A DNA stretch of 64,000 nucleotides, taken from positions 13,020,001 through 13,084,000 of the forward strand of contig NC_065407.1 in the NCBI RefSeq assembly GCF_024362695.1, read 5' to 3'. Of this stretch, positions 1-9,218 are shown in pieces. The translations under genes were made by a program, and so were the position numbers. The number at the start of each line of letters is the position of its first letter. Position 1 is the first letter of the stretch. The notes under the pieces were generated by a model. That model did not search any database, had not been told where the DNA came from, and saw nothing but the letters and a program-made list of their open reading frames with translations. This DNA comes from Pectinophora gossypiella (taxonomy: Eukaryota; Arthropoda; Insecta; Lepidoptera; Gelechiidae).

Positions 1-32
1 GGAAGAACGTAAACAAGTTTTTGATTGATGAC

Positions 33-160
33 TATATTCTTCTTCTCTCGTGTGGGTTGTAAGGTGGATTACCAACCTGATCAACCTTGGTGTCAGGGTT
101 ACTATTGAGCCGCCAAAGGCCCCTGACATGACGCATGTAACGACTACTTACAGTAAGTAG
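33..160 (-). repeat. SINE-type repeat fragment (family 'gtgtgggttgtgaggtgg')
   Basis: This fragment matches, in reverse, sequences near 12895-13040, 34040-34135, 48085-48170 and 59170-59300. They share the words for the 'gtcaggggcctttggcggctcaatagtaaccctgacaccagg' motif and the 'cacacgatagaagaaga' end, written here in opposite orientation. It is the downstream part of a tRNA-derived SINE whose head is visible at 58920-59290. No gene is seen in 1-1336; this and the next two fragments are all I recognise there. Confidence 0.6.
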
Positions 161-193
161 TACTTATATTTAAATATTTAGTCTTTACTAACA

Positions 194-310
194 GTGCTTG
201 GAGGGCACGTTAAGCCGTTGGTCCCGACTATTAGCCTTAAAAAGCAGCTCTACCAATCCACAGTGAAGCAGCGTGGTGGACTATGCTCCATACCCCTCCG
301 GTTAATTGAG
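194..310 (+). repeat. Partial SINE (family 'cacgttaagccgttggtccc')
   Basis: The fragment carries 'ggagggcacgttaagccgt' and 'tatgctccatacccctccgg'. Both also occur in order in the fuller copies at 18615-18885 and 35866-36160. The tRNA-like head is missing here. Confidence 0.65.
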
Positions 311-412
311 TGACGTACTTATATTAATGTTTATTAGACTTACTTGCTATATTAGGTAGTTACTGAACATTAGGTACCAAAATTATAATGTACAATATAT
401 GTATTTTATGCA

Positions 413-650
413 GTTGTCACGTGCTCAGTTGTAAATGAAAACACCGTGAGGAAACCCACACACTTAAGAAACGCGTTTCGAAAGGATGTTACCTATGACC
501 TAACCTGTATTGGGCTGGTTTTCTTTCGCGGGTTGGAAGGTCAGACAGGCGGTCGCTTCTGTAAAAAAAACCGGACCTGTCAAATCTTCAGGTTAGGTAA
601 GCGGACCTTGTGAAAAACATGATAACGCTAGGGCGATGTTGATGGATGTT
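413..650 (+). repeat. SINE body (family 'ggttggaaggtcagacagg')
   Basis: This is one of about ten copies in the window of a body that runs from a cacgtgctcagcggtgaagg-like start, through 'gggttggaaggtcagacagg', to 'aggttaggtaagcggacc' and 'ggataacgctagg'. Other copies lie near 10985, 23230, 28915, 37885(-), 42715, 42935, 44290(-), 46690(-) and 58340. The tRNA head is lost here but visible at 44290-44547. Confidence 0.7.
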
Positions 651-1341
651 AGCATGAATGCAGTAGCGATTTAGTGGTTTCAATATAGGCAGCCAAAGGG
701 CAATATTAATTTCCGCAGTTTTATAGCAACAGCCGCGAATAGTATCGGCAGCTGGTGACCGTTTAGCATGCCTCACACGCGCGCGCGCCGTAAATTCAAA
801 TATGGTCTCTACAAACCGCAATTAGCATTGCCTCCTTAAGCAACAGCTTTTCATATTGCAAAGGGGTTAAAAAGGCTGCATAGAAGCAATTCATACTTGC
901 ATACATAAACTCACGCCTAGTTTCGTAAGCAGAGACTATGGTCTTTCATTTGTTTCGATCCTGACACACTTCTCTTGCCAATGCGCACTTAGTTTTATAT
1001 GCGCAAATGTGTTGCCAAATAATCATCGACTGCATCGTAGTACTATTGAAGCCAGAGTGAACAGGCACCTTCTGGGCGAACTCGCTCCATCTTAGGCCTC
1101 GTCAATGCCTTCGGGCAAGTCTGGGGCCAAGAGCAAACCCATCCTGTTCCTCTAGTTATTAAATAACTTGTAAACTTGTAATGTACCCTCATTGATTTAA
1201 AAGATGTGTTGCTGTTGCAGTTTCTTGACATTTCTTCTCCTCAGCCATAACACCTTGCGAAATGACGTAAATTCAAAAATGTTACATTGACCTTCAACAA
1301 GTTTATCCATGATAATTAGGTACGTTGAATAAATGATTCTG

Positions 1342-1638
1342 TATTGAATATGCACCCTTATAATCGTGTTATCGTGGGCAACACTACTAGTGGTCATAGA
1401 CCTTTTTACTTTTTACTTATTATAGACGTTTGTGCTCTCTGCCCGTTCTCTCTTGCATTTTACCTGTCAGACGTAATGGCCGTACTTTTACCTTTATAAG
1501 TTAATCCTATTGAATCTCACTGACTGTATATTTATCATGATATCCTAAAGTAATAATAAATTTTATTTGTGGCTCACAAGAATATTGTTTTGATAATTCC
1601 GGTCAACCACCATTGGCTTTTGTCGAAAAGCCTTTTCA
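1342..1638 (+). repeat. 5' LTR of the copia element
   Basis: It is 297 bp long, begins tattgaatatgcaccc and ends cgaaaagccttttca. I read it base for base against 6288-6584 and found no difference. It should carry the promoter and the start of the element transcript. It also contains an aataaa at about 1554, a candidate polyadenylation signal when used as the 3' LTR. Confidence 0.95.
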
Positions 1639-1655
1639 GGTTATGCGCCCCAGTG
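1639..1655 (+). other. Primer-binding site of the copia element
   Basis: The sequence ggttatgcgccccagtg starts at the base after the LTR. It resembles the ggttatgggcccag-type site of Drosophila copia, which is primed by an internal fragment of initiator tRNA-Met. That family knowledge, rather than a tRNA alignment, supports the call. One or two bases differ from the form I remember. Confidence 0.65.
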
Positions 1656-1819
1656 TGCATTATCTGCGCTCGCGCTGTTGAAAACCAAGATCGGTATTTC
1701 TGTTGGTGGTTGACCGCACCGTTGGAGCTCTGCAAGCCGCGCATGTTGGCGCTTGGCCGCAGCACAAGACGTGTGTTATACGTTGTTTTTGAAAACGTGT
1801 GTGCAACGTGGACTTCGAC

Positions 1820-4800
1820 ATGTCGAGCGATTCGAACTATGGTAATGTTGGCCTTGCCCCCGCTTCAGGCACTACAATTGAAAAGCTTCGTGGTTGTGAT
1901 AACTATAATAATTGGAAGTATCAAATGAAGCTGCTTTTGACGCTGGAGGGGCTTTGGAATGTCATTGATGGTACAGATACAAATGCCACGCATGCAGGGC
2001 GCGCGCTTGCCCGAATCGGCTTAAGTGTCTCGTCGTCCTGTTATCAACATATTCGTGAAGCCAACACGGCACAAGAAGCTTGGAACAATTTGAAAACTGC
2101 GTTCGAAGACAGAGGACTTTTTCGTCGAGTTCTGCTACTTCGCAAGTTACACCATATGGAATATAAAGAGTTTAACAATATGACATTATATATAGAAAAT
2201 GTGATGAGCACTGTTCAACAACTTGCTGATATTGATAGAGTGATTGAAGATAGTGAGATTGTCGAGCTACTTCTTAGTGGGCTCCCGGAGAGCTTTGATG
2301 CTTTAGTCTCTAACTTGGAAACGGCGTCCCTCACTAGTACATTGAAGTCTGATGTCGTGAGAGCTCGTCTGTTGCAAGAGGAATCCAGAAAGAAACAAAA
2401 CGACAACTCAGAAGAGACTGCCTACTTCTCTGCACCTAAAGGGAAGTCTGTGTCTGGTAGAAGTGGTATACAGAAGAAAGTTATCTGCCATTATTGCCAT
2501 AAGATGGGGCACGTAAAGGCGAAGTGCTTCAAATTAAGGCGTGATAAGAAAGGTGACAAGAACTTCAACCACTCCCTGCTTGCTACTGATACTACTGCTA
2601 CGGCATTCTTCGTGAGGAGTCAAGATTTCTTCATCGACTCGGGCGCTTCGTCTCATATGTGCAATGATAAGCGTCTTTTGAGGAATTTTCAACAATTTGA
2701 AGATGGACAAAATAAGGTTCTGCTCGCTAATAACCAGAAGATTTCAGCTGAAGGATGTGGTGAACTTGAACTCAAGGACTCTTTAACAATTGATAAGGTA
2801 TTATATGTTCCTAGCTTATCTGTCAATTTATTGTCTGTCAGTAGATTAACACAAAGTGGCCTTACTGTGATATTTGACAAAGATAGTTGTAAGATATTTG
2901 ATAGTTGTGAAATTCATGGCAACCCTATTACCTCTTGTGTAAATTTTAATAGGCTTTATAAGTGGGCTGGCTGTAGTCAAGATAGGTCTTCGCAAAATGT
3001 GCATTCTTCGATGTTCTTGTGTGATAGGCAAGAAATACAGAGTGCTAATGCTGCTGCTTCTGTGTTGCCAGCTGAGCTTTGGCACAAGCGTCTAGGGCAT
3101 CTGGGGTTAAAGGGGATGTGCGCTCTGAGGGATGGATTGGCATCTGGTGTAATGTTTCAGGTATGTTCTACTAACCTCGAGTGTGAGACCTGTCTACTGG
3201 GGAAGCAAGTTGCCTTGCCGTTTCCTGTAGTGGCCACTCGTGCTTCTAAACCCTTAGAAATCATTCACACGGACCTTGCTGGCCCGATGCAACAGTGCAG
3301 CTTTGGTGGTGCGAAGTACCTTGCCACGTTTACAGATGACTACACGAGGAAGACTTACGGATATTTACTGAAGTCGAAATCAGAGGTAATGAACTCTTTT
3401 ATTTATTTTAAAAATGAGGTGGAAAAACAGTTGGGTTTGCCAATTAAAGTGTTACGTTCCGACAATGGTACAGAGTATTGTAATGCTAAATTTGATACCT
3501 TTTTAAAAAAGGAGGGGATCGTACATCAGAGGACTGTACCTTACTGTCCTCAACAGAATGGTGTTGCCGAACGGCTTAACAGGACCCTAATGGATAAGGC
3601 AAGGTGCCTAATGCTTGGAGCTGGTCTCTGCACGCGCTTTTGGGGAGAGGCAGTTATGACTGCAATATACTTGAAAAACAGGTCCCCTACTGCCGCTTTA
3701 GCAGGACATACTCCTGAAGGTTTGTGGACTGGGTCTAAGCCAGACCTTGGTCACCTTCATGTTTATGGGTGTATTGCCTATTCGCTCGTACCGAGAGAAA
3801 AACGCCGCAAGCTGGATCCGAGGAGTAAAATGTACATTTTTGTAGGCTACAGTGATACCTCGAAAGGTTATAGGCTGTTGGACCCTCTGAATCCCCAAAA
3901 GGTCATAGTGTCAAGGAACGTAGCTTTTCTAGAAAATAAATTTTATAAAGATTTTACTCATATGAATGACAAATGCAATAATAATGATAATGATTTTATA
4001 TTTTATGAGTATGACACGTCATCTAATGGTAATTTTATTAATAATGAGAATTTCAATTGTAGTCATAATTCCGATGATTCTAATGCCACAATTAAAAATA
4101 TTAATAAAGAAAATTCTAGTCAAATGGATGTAGGTATGTCTAAGCCTAATGATGTTTCCCTGGTTTTTTCAGATAGCTGTGAGGAGTACTGCTCCGTGGA
4201 GGGAGATGACGACGAGGGGTCCATGGCTAGGTCGCGTGACTCGTTCGATGAGTCTGTGAGACTCTTGTCGGAGCCGTCGCCACCTGCAGGGGAAGCTCCT
4301 GTCGTCTCATCGACCGCTGTCGAGGTCACGGCGAAACCAGTTCGCTCCACTAGGGGCAAACTTCCTGTAAGGTACAGCAATTTTGAAACAGATTTTTCCA
4401 TGGTCGCGCGAGATTCGCCGGAAGCTGGCGGTGAGCCTCAATCCTATAAAGAAGCTCTTTCTAGCCCAGACAGGGAACAATGGCTATCTGCGATGAAAAG
4501 TGAATATGAATCACTTAAGGCGAATCAAGTTTGGATTATAGTGGATAGGCCGCCCAATGTTAATGTTGTTAAAAGTAAATGGGTTTTTAAATTAAAGAAA
4601 GATGCTTATGGTAACTTTTGTAAACATAAAGCGCGTCTAGTTGCTATGGGTTTTACGCAGGTTTATGGTATTGACTATGAGGAGACATTTTCACCTGTTG
4701 TTAGAAAATCCTCTCTTAGAGTTTTGTTTGCTTTAGCTTGTGAGCTTGATCTAAAAATAGAGCACATTGATGTAACGACAGCTTTTCTTAATGGTGAGCT

Positions 4801-5962
4801 TAAGGAAACCATATACATGGAACAGCCACCTGGTTTTGATAATGGAGATAAGAGAAAAGTATGTTTATTGCAAAAGGGCATTTATGGGCTTAAACAAGCA
4901 AGTAAAATCTGGAATGATAGAGTAAACACCCTTTTATGTGAAAATGGCTTCTCTCAAAGCAGATGTGAACCATGTGTTTATTGTAAAAAGATAAACAATA
5001 GTTTAATAGTAGTGGCATTGTATGTTGATGATTTTTACATATTTCATAATAATGATGGTAATAAAGACTGGCTAGTAAACTTATTGTCCAAAGAGTTTAA
5101 TTGTAAAAACCTAGGATCTCTAAAGAATTGTATAGGTATTAATGTAGAGAGAGGTAGAGATTTTATGAAACTTGATCAGAGAGACTATATTAAGAGACTT
5201 CTGCAAAGGTTTGGTATGGAAGACTGTAAGTCTGTCTCGACACCCATGCAAATGAATTGTAAGTTTGACACTGATTCAGAGGACTTAAATAATGAAACAT
5301 ATCAGTATAGAGAACTCATGGGATGCCTAATGTACTTGTCAGTGTGTACGAGACCTGACATTTCGTTTGCATGTAGTCAGTTAAGTCAATATAATAGTAA
5401 GTTTAATAGGAGTCACTGGCTTGCAGCGAAACGCATATTACGATATTTAGCAGGTACAATTAATTATGCATTGCATTTCAGAAAAAGTAAGTCACTCTCA
5501 TTAACTGCATATGCGGACGCTGATTGGGCCAATGAACCCTTAGATAGACGCTCATATACGGGGTTTGTTGTTATGTTGGGTAATAACACAATAGACTGGG
5601 AGTCACGTAAACAGCGCTGCGTTGCCCTCTCTAGTACGGAAGCTGAATATTTGTGTATAAATGATGTATGTAAAGATGTTTGCTTTATCAAAAACTTTAT
5701 ATGTGAGGTCTTTTGTATAAAGTTGGATACTGTAATTTACAACGATAATCAGAGTGCACATAAGCTTATAGAAATAAGGGAATGCAGCCATAAGCGTACC
5801 AAACACATAGATGTCAGATATCATTTTGTTAAAGATTTGGTACGTAATGAGAATATTGTTATAAAGTACTTACGCACTGAACAAATGATCGCCGATGTAC
5901 TTACCAAACCTCTGTGTGCACGCAAGCATTATACGTTTGTACATAGCATGAATGTTAAATAA
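1820..5962 (+). CDS. Copia-type gag-pol polyprotein, 1380 aa
   Basis: The single frame codes for all functions needed to copy and insert the element. The start chosen is the first ATG (1820); the open frame extends upstream only to a GTG. In order: a Gag region with the 'NNWKYQMKLLL' type motif; a CCHC zinc knuckle (CHYCHKMGHVKAKC, nt 2487-2528); a protease with DSGAS, catalytic Asp about residue 273; a GAG-pre-integrase HHCC zinc-binding region; an integrase core with Asp485, Asp548 and Glu584 (the D-35-E spacing); a reverse transcriptase with YVDD at residues 1068-1071; and RNase H with the DADWA and STEAEY motifs near the C-terminus. The order protease-integrase-RT-RNase H defines the copia superfamily. 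No stop or frameshift is seen, so it is probably recent and possibly functional. Confidence 0.96.
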   Translation: MSSDSNYGNVGLAPASGTTIEKLRGCDNYNNWKYQMKLLLTLEGLWNVIDGTDTNATHAGRALARIGLSVSSSCYQHIREANTAQEAWNNLKTAFEDRGLFRRVLLLRKLHHMEYKEFNNMTLYIENVMSTVQQLADIDRVIEDSEIVELLLSGLPESFDALVSNLETASLTSTLKSDVVRARLLQEESRKKQNDNSEETAYFSAPKGKSVSGRSGIQKKVICHYCHKMGHVKAKCFKLRRDKKGDKNFNHSLLATDTTATAFFVRSQDFFIDSGASSHMCNDKRLLRNFQQFEDGQNKVLLANNQKISAEGCGELELKDSLTIDKVLYVPSLSVNLLSVSRLTQSGLTVIFDKDSCKIFDSCEIHGNPITSCVNFNRLYKWAGCSQDRSSQNVHSSMFLCDRQEIQSANAAASVLPAELWHKRLGHLGLKGMCALRDGLASGVMFQVCSTNLECETCLLGKQVALPFPVVATRASKPLEIIHTDLAGPMQQCSFGGAKYLATFTDDYTRKTYGYLLKSKSEVMNSFIYFKNEVEKQLGLPIKVLRSDNGTEYCNAKFDTFLKKEGIVHQRTVPYCPQQNGVAERLNRTLMDKARCLMLGAGLCTRFWGEAVMTAIYLKNRSPTAALAGHTPEGLWTGSKPDLGHLHVYGCIAYSLVPREKRRKLDPRSKMYIFVGYSDTSKGYRLLDPLNPQKVIVSRNVAFLENKFYKDFTHMNDKCNNNDNDFIFYEYDTSSNGNFINNENFNCSHNSDDSNATIKNINKENSSQMDVGMSKPNDVSLVFSDSCEEYCSVEGDDDEGSMARSRDSFDESVRLLSEPSPPAGEAPVVSSTAVEVTAKPVRSTRGKLPVRYSNFETDFSMVARDSPEAGGEPQSYKEALSSPDREQWLSAMKSEYESLKANQVWIIVDRPPNVNVVKSKWVFKLKKDAYGNFCKHKARLVAMGFTQVYGIDYEETFSPVVRKSSLRVLFALACELDLKIEHIDVTTAFLNGELKETIYMEQPPGFDNGDKRKVCLLQKGIYGLKQASKIWNDRVNTLLCENGFSQSRCEPCVYCKKINNSLIVVALYVDDFYIFHNNDGNKDWLVNLLSKEFNCKNLGSLKNCIGINVERGRDFMKLDQRDYIKRLLQRFGMEDCKSVSTPMQMNCKFDTDSEDLNNETYQYRELMGCLMYLSVCTRPDISFACSQLSQYNSKFNRSHWLAAKRILRYLAGTINYALHFRKSKSLSLTAYADADWANEPLDRRSYTGFVVMLGNNTIDWESRKQRCVALSSTEAEYLCINDVCKDVCFIKNFICEVFCIKLDTVIYNDNQSAHKLIEIRECSHKRTKHIDVRYHFVKDLVRNENIVIKYLRTEQMIADVLTKPLCARKHYTFVHSMNVK

Positions 5963-6287
5963 TTATGTTGTGCTATGTTTGTTTAATAGCTTTGTAACTA
6001 TGTAGTTATGATGGCATGTTATTTACTTACTGGTGAATTAGCATGCTGTCATACCACAATGCTGACTGTTAATTATTCAGTCTCTGGAGCATAATCATTG
6101 TTTCTATCAATGTATTGATGTAACTTGAGGTTATATTAATATTTGCTTGGTACAGGGATGTATCCAGGACAGCATTTGTTTACAACTATTTATATGTTTG
6201 CTTGAAAATAATTTTAGTCTCTTACCAGTGTATTTTTGTAAAAGCTTAGCATGCAGCTTTTGACCTATTATAAGGTGTGAGGGGAAG
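5963..6287 (+). other. 3' untranslated part of the copia element with polypurine tract
   Basis: These 325 bases lie between the stop codon and the 3' LTR and hold no ORF of note. The final purine-rich run, aaggtgtgaggggaag at 6272-6287, directly abuts the LTR. It is the expected plus-strand priming tract. Confidence 0.75.
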
Positions 6288-6584
6288 TATTGAATATGCA
6301 CCCTTATAATCGTGTTATCGTGGGCAACACTACTAGTGGTCATAGACCTTTTTACTTTTTACTTATTATAGACGTTTGTGCTCTCTGCCCGTTCTCTCTT
6401 GCATTTTACCTGTCAGACGTAATGGCCGTACTTTTACCTTTATAAGTTAATCCTATTGAATCTCACTGACTGTATATTTATCATGATATCCTAAAGTAAT
6501 AATAAATTTTATTTGTGGCTCACAAGAATATTGTTTTGATAATTCCGGTCAACCACCATTGGCTTTTGTCGAAAAGCCTTTTCA
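6288..6584 (+). repeat. 3' LTR of the copia element
   Basis: It is 297 bp and identical to 1342-1638 on visual comparison. It is followed directly by the ttctg target duplication at 6585-6589. Confidence 0.95.
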
Positions 6585-6589
6585 TTCTG

Positions 6590-9218
6590 ATTTATCAAAA
6601 GTAAAAAATTATATTCGGTGACTGCGTGCCGATTAATAATCGATTATTGTCCCCTAAATAATTAAGTCGAATAATCGATTAATCAATTATTACAATTATT
6701 ATTATATTATTATAATCGATTAATCAATTATTCGGCAACTGTAATGTGGTTTTTAACATCCCCCCCCCCCCCCCGTGCTCGTTACCGTTACGCAAGAAAA
6801 CAACTAACCTGATTTTCTTTTTTATTTTCAGGGCCAGCTGCTAAAAAAGGACTGGGGAACGTGTACACACAAGAAAAACATCCGTCTTAATTACCACCGA
6901 TGTATTATGGACAGTACAAAATAAATTGAGATGTATAAACCTCGCACACGAAAAATAAGATATTTTCGAAAATAAATACGAAACTGAAACAAAAGTTGTT
7001 TTATAGTAATTAATGTAGGTAGTTTTACTTTTCTGAATTAGACTACAATAACAGGTTTCCAGTATTTGGAGTGGGTGTACATACTGTACAGTCATGAGCA
7101 ATATAATGTGCCCACTTTAGGACTCTGTCGCACTAACATATTTGACATTTAGTGAGACTTACAGTCCAATTTATCAAAAAAGTTAATGTGACATGGTACC
7201 AAAGTGTATAAATATTAATGCTCGTGACTGCACATCTCTGCCTACCCCTTCGGAAATACAGGCGCGATGGTATGTTATGTTGTTACTTTTCTATAGAATA
7301 TTAGAACCATTTTTATTTTCTATAGTAGATCTCATTCATTTTCTTAGGACTGTCGACGCGTCTCACGGCGCACGCGGCCGGTCTGCAAATAGATTTGACC
7401 GTAGCACGTCTAGCGTGCATATTACGCTTCCAATTTTTTTGTTGATTAATAATAAGAAGCTTTAATATCACGACTTAGAGTTGATATTTAATTGATGACT
7501 GTTATAACGACACATTCCGGGAAGGAAGCTATTCCTCACTGGCGCGCGCGCACCTGGGACAACTGTCGCTTTCGCGCCAACACGCATGCGCCATACAGGA
7601 AGACGGAAACGTTACTACATTCCGATCCAAAGTTTAAATAAGTTCATCAATAAAACAACAAATATTTTTACAATATTATATTTACCAATAAAGGTACTTA
7701 CCTCCATGTACAAAAACTGGAGCAAAATATCGATTATATTATATTCAATTACATTAAAAACTACTTACCAACATTAAAAACATACCTTACATCTCAAAAA
7801 TAATAATTTACTAACAAATGTTGTAACTAACGCGATACAATGTTCACGATTAAAATATCCTCAAATTCTTGCGTCTCCTAGTGAATGAAACTCCAAATAC
7901 ACTACTAAAGAAATTACTAAGATATCTTAGCATTTAGCTTTTGTAATTAATACTCGACAGATTATTAAAATAGTGATAGAGATGTATTTAACTTATTTCT
8001 GAAGTATGATATACGCGGATACTGTTTTCCAAGTAAAGGTTCAAAATGTATGGTCCTATTGATTGTATCTGCTTATAGGCATGTTAATATCACACCTTGA
8101 ATGTAAGAAATATGATGAGAATACTAAATCAGTGCCAGTAGTGGAAGACAAACTCCACAAAAATGAACACAGTGAGGATTAGAGAATAGAATATTTTATG
8201 TTACGTTATTAACCTACAATGTTGTCTTGGCCATATAGAGCGTTCAGATGTTACTGTGAGCTACTCTTATGTCCACAACAGTCATATACACACCGAGCAC
8301 AAACATACAGTATCGAATTTTTATTTCCATTGGAAACTGTTAATTATCTATAGTAACAACACACAATATTCAAACTCCTCCATACTTAAAATTATAAAAA
8401 TTATTGTCTATTTGAGAATGTTGAGCTTTTTATAACAAATGCAACAGTTTATATTCGAATAAGGATCAAAACGTAAATGCTAATAGGAATAATAAAACAC
8501 TACTCACCTGGCTCCTTATTTTCAAAAGTTGTACTTTTTAGAGTATTCACGCATCAGTCAATCAAGTGTGATTGAGCAGTGTACTTGATACTTTTACAAT
8601 TAGCAACGACAAGAAGCGTGTCTCGAGTTTCGAGTACACAAAATGAGAGGAGCATGTGGCAAACCCTGAATTCCTAAGGCGGTTATTACATTGTAGGTGA
8701 AGCTTTTAGACAAGTTTATTTCAGTCTTGGTTGCTCAATTTTAACACGGCTTGCCCCATTGTTCCAGTTTGCATGTATGTGGTTAACAAACCCAGAGTTG
8801 AGTCAGTATTTTCCGTATTTTCAAGACTGTCAGTACAGCCAACGATGTTCTACATTGCTTATGATTGAGGATACCAATTTGTAATGTTAGACATGTGTTA
8901 TTTCTTTGGTTAGGCTAAATATGCGTGCTCTGGGTCTAGGTTAGAACCATCGACGGTACAACAACTAGATACCTAATAAAAGGCGGACGGGTTCTGTCAA
9001 CACGTGTGACTTATTTGTCGTATATCCGCCTGCCAACGTTCGGTCACTTCCGTGACCTTTCGGTGACATGAAGGTCTTGAGTGAGACAATCAGAACGCAG
9101 TGCCGTCCCGTCCCTTACCTAGGTTAGTTGTCAGAATGGATTCTGTGCAAAAAACGGTCATTAGGCATCTATTTGGTTGTATCATCGAGGATTAGAATGT
9201 TGTGGTTCCTGGCGTGTA
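6590..9218. other. Intergenic region, no gene recognised
   Basis: AT-rich sequence between the copia element and the last exon of cyclin A. It holds a palindrome-rich block of cgattaatcaattatt words (about 6625-6735), a run of 14 C at about 6761-6774, and a dispersed-repeat piece at 7088-7180 ('acagtcatgagcaatat...cccactttagg') that recurs in reverse near 10275, 18225 and 39665. At 7230-7285 there is the common lepidopteran 'ctctgcctaccccttcgg' repeat. A tttatt at 8715-8720 could be the cyclin A polyadenylation signal on the minus strand. Confidence 0.5.

Larger units (their letters stand above)
1342..6584 (+). mobile_element. Complete Ty1/copia-type LTR retrotransposon
   Basis: The element is 5243 bp long. 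It is flanked by a 5-bp target duplication, ttctg, at 1337-1341 and 6585-6589. Two 297-bp LTRs at 1342-1638 and 6288-6584 read as identical by eye. Next to the 5' LTR is a primer-binding site resembling part of the initiator tRNA-Met, as in Drosophila copia. A purine-rich tract precedes the 3' LTR. A single uninterrupted gag-pol frame fills the interior. Identical LTRs and the open frame indicate a recent insertion that may still be competent to move. The LTR begins ta rather than the usual tg, and ends ca. Confidence 0.95.

Noticed and set aside
1799..1819. GTG as start of the copia polyprotein
   Set aside because: The frame is open from a GTG, but eukaryotic initiation favours the first ATG at 1820, which is followed by the Gag-like sequence.
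1569..1928. Plus-strand open frame over the 5' LTR and leader
   Set aside because: It overlaps the LTR, primer site and gag start in another frame and has no protein-family features.
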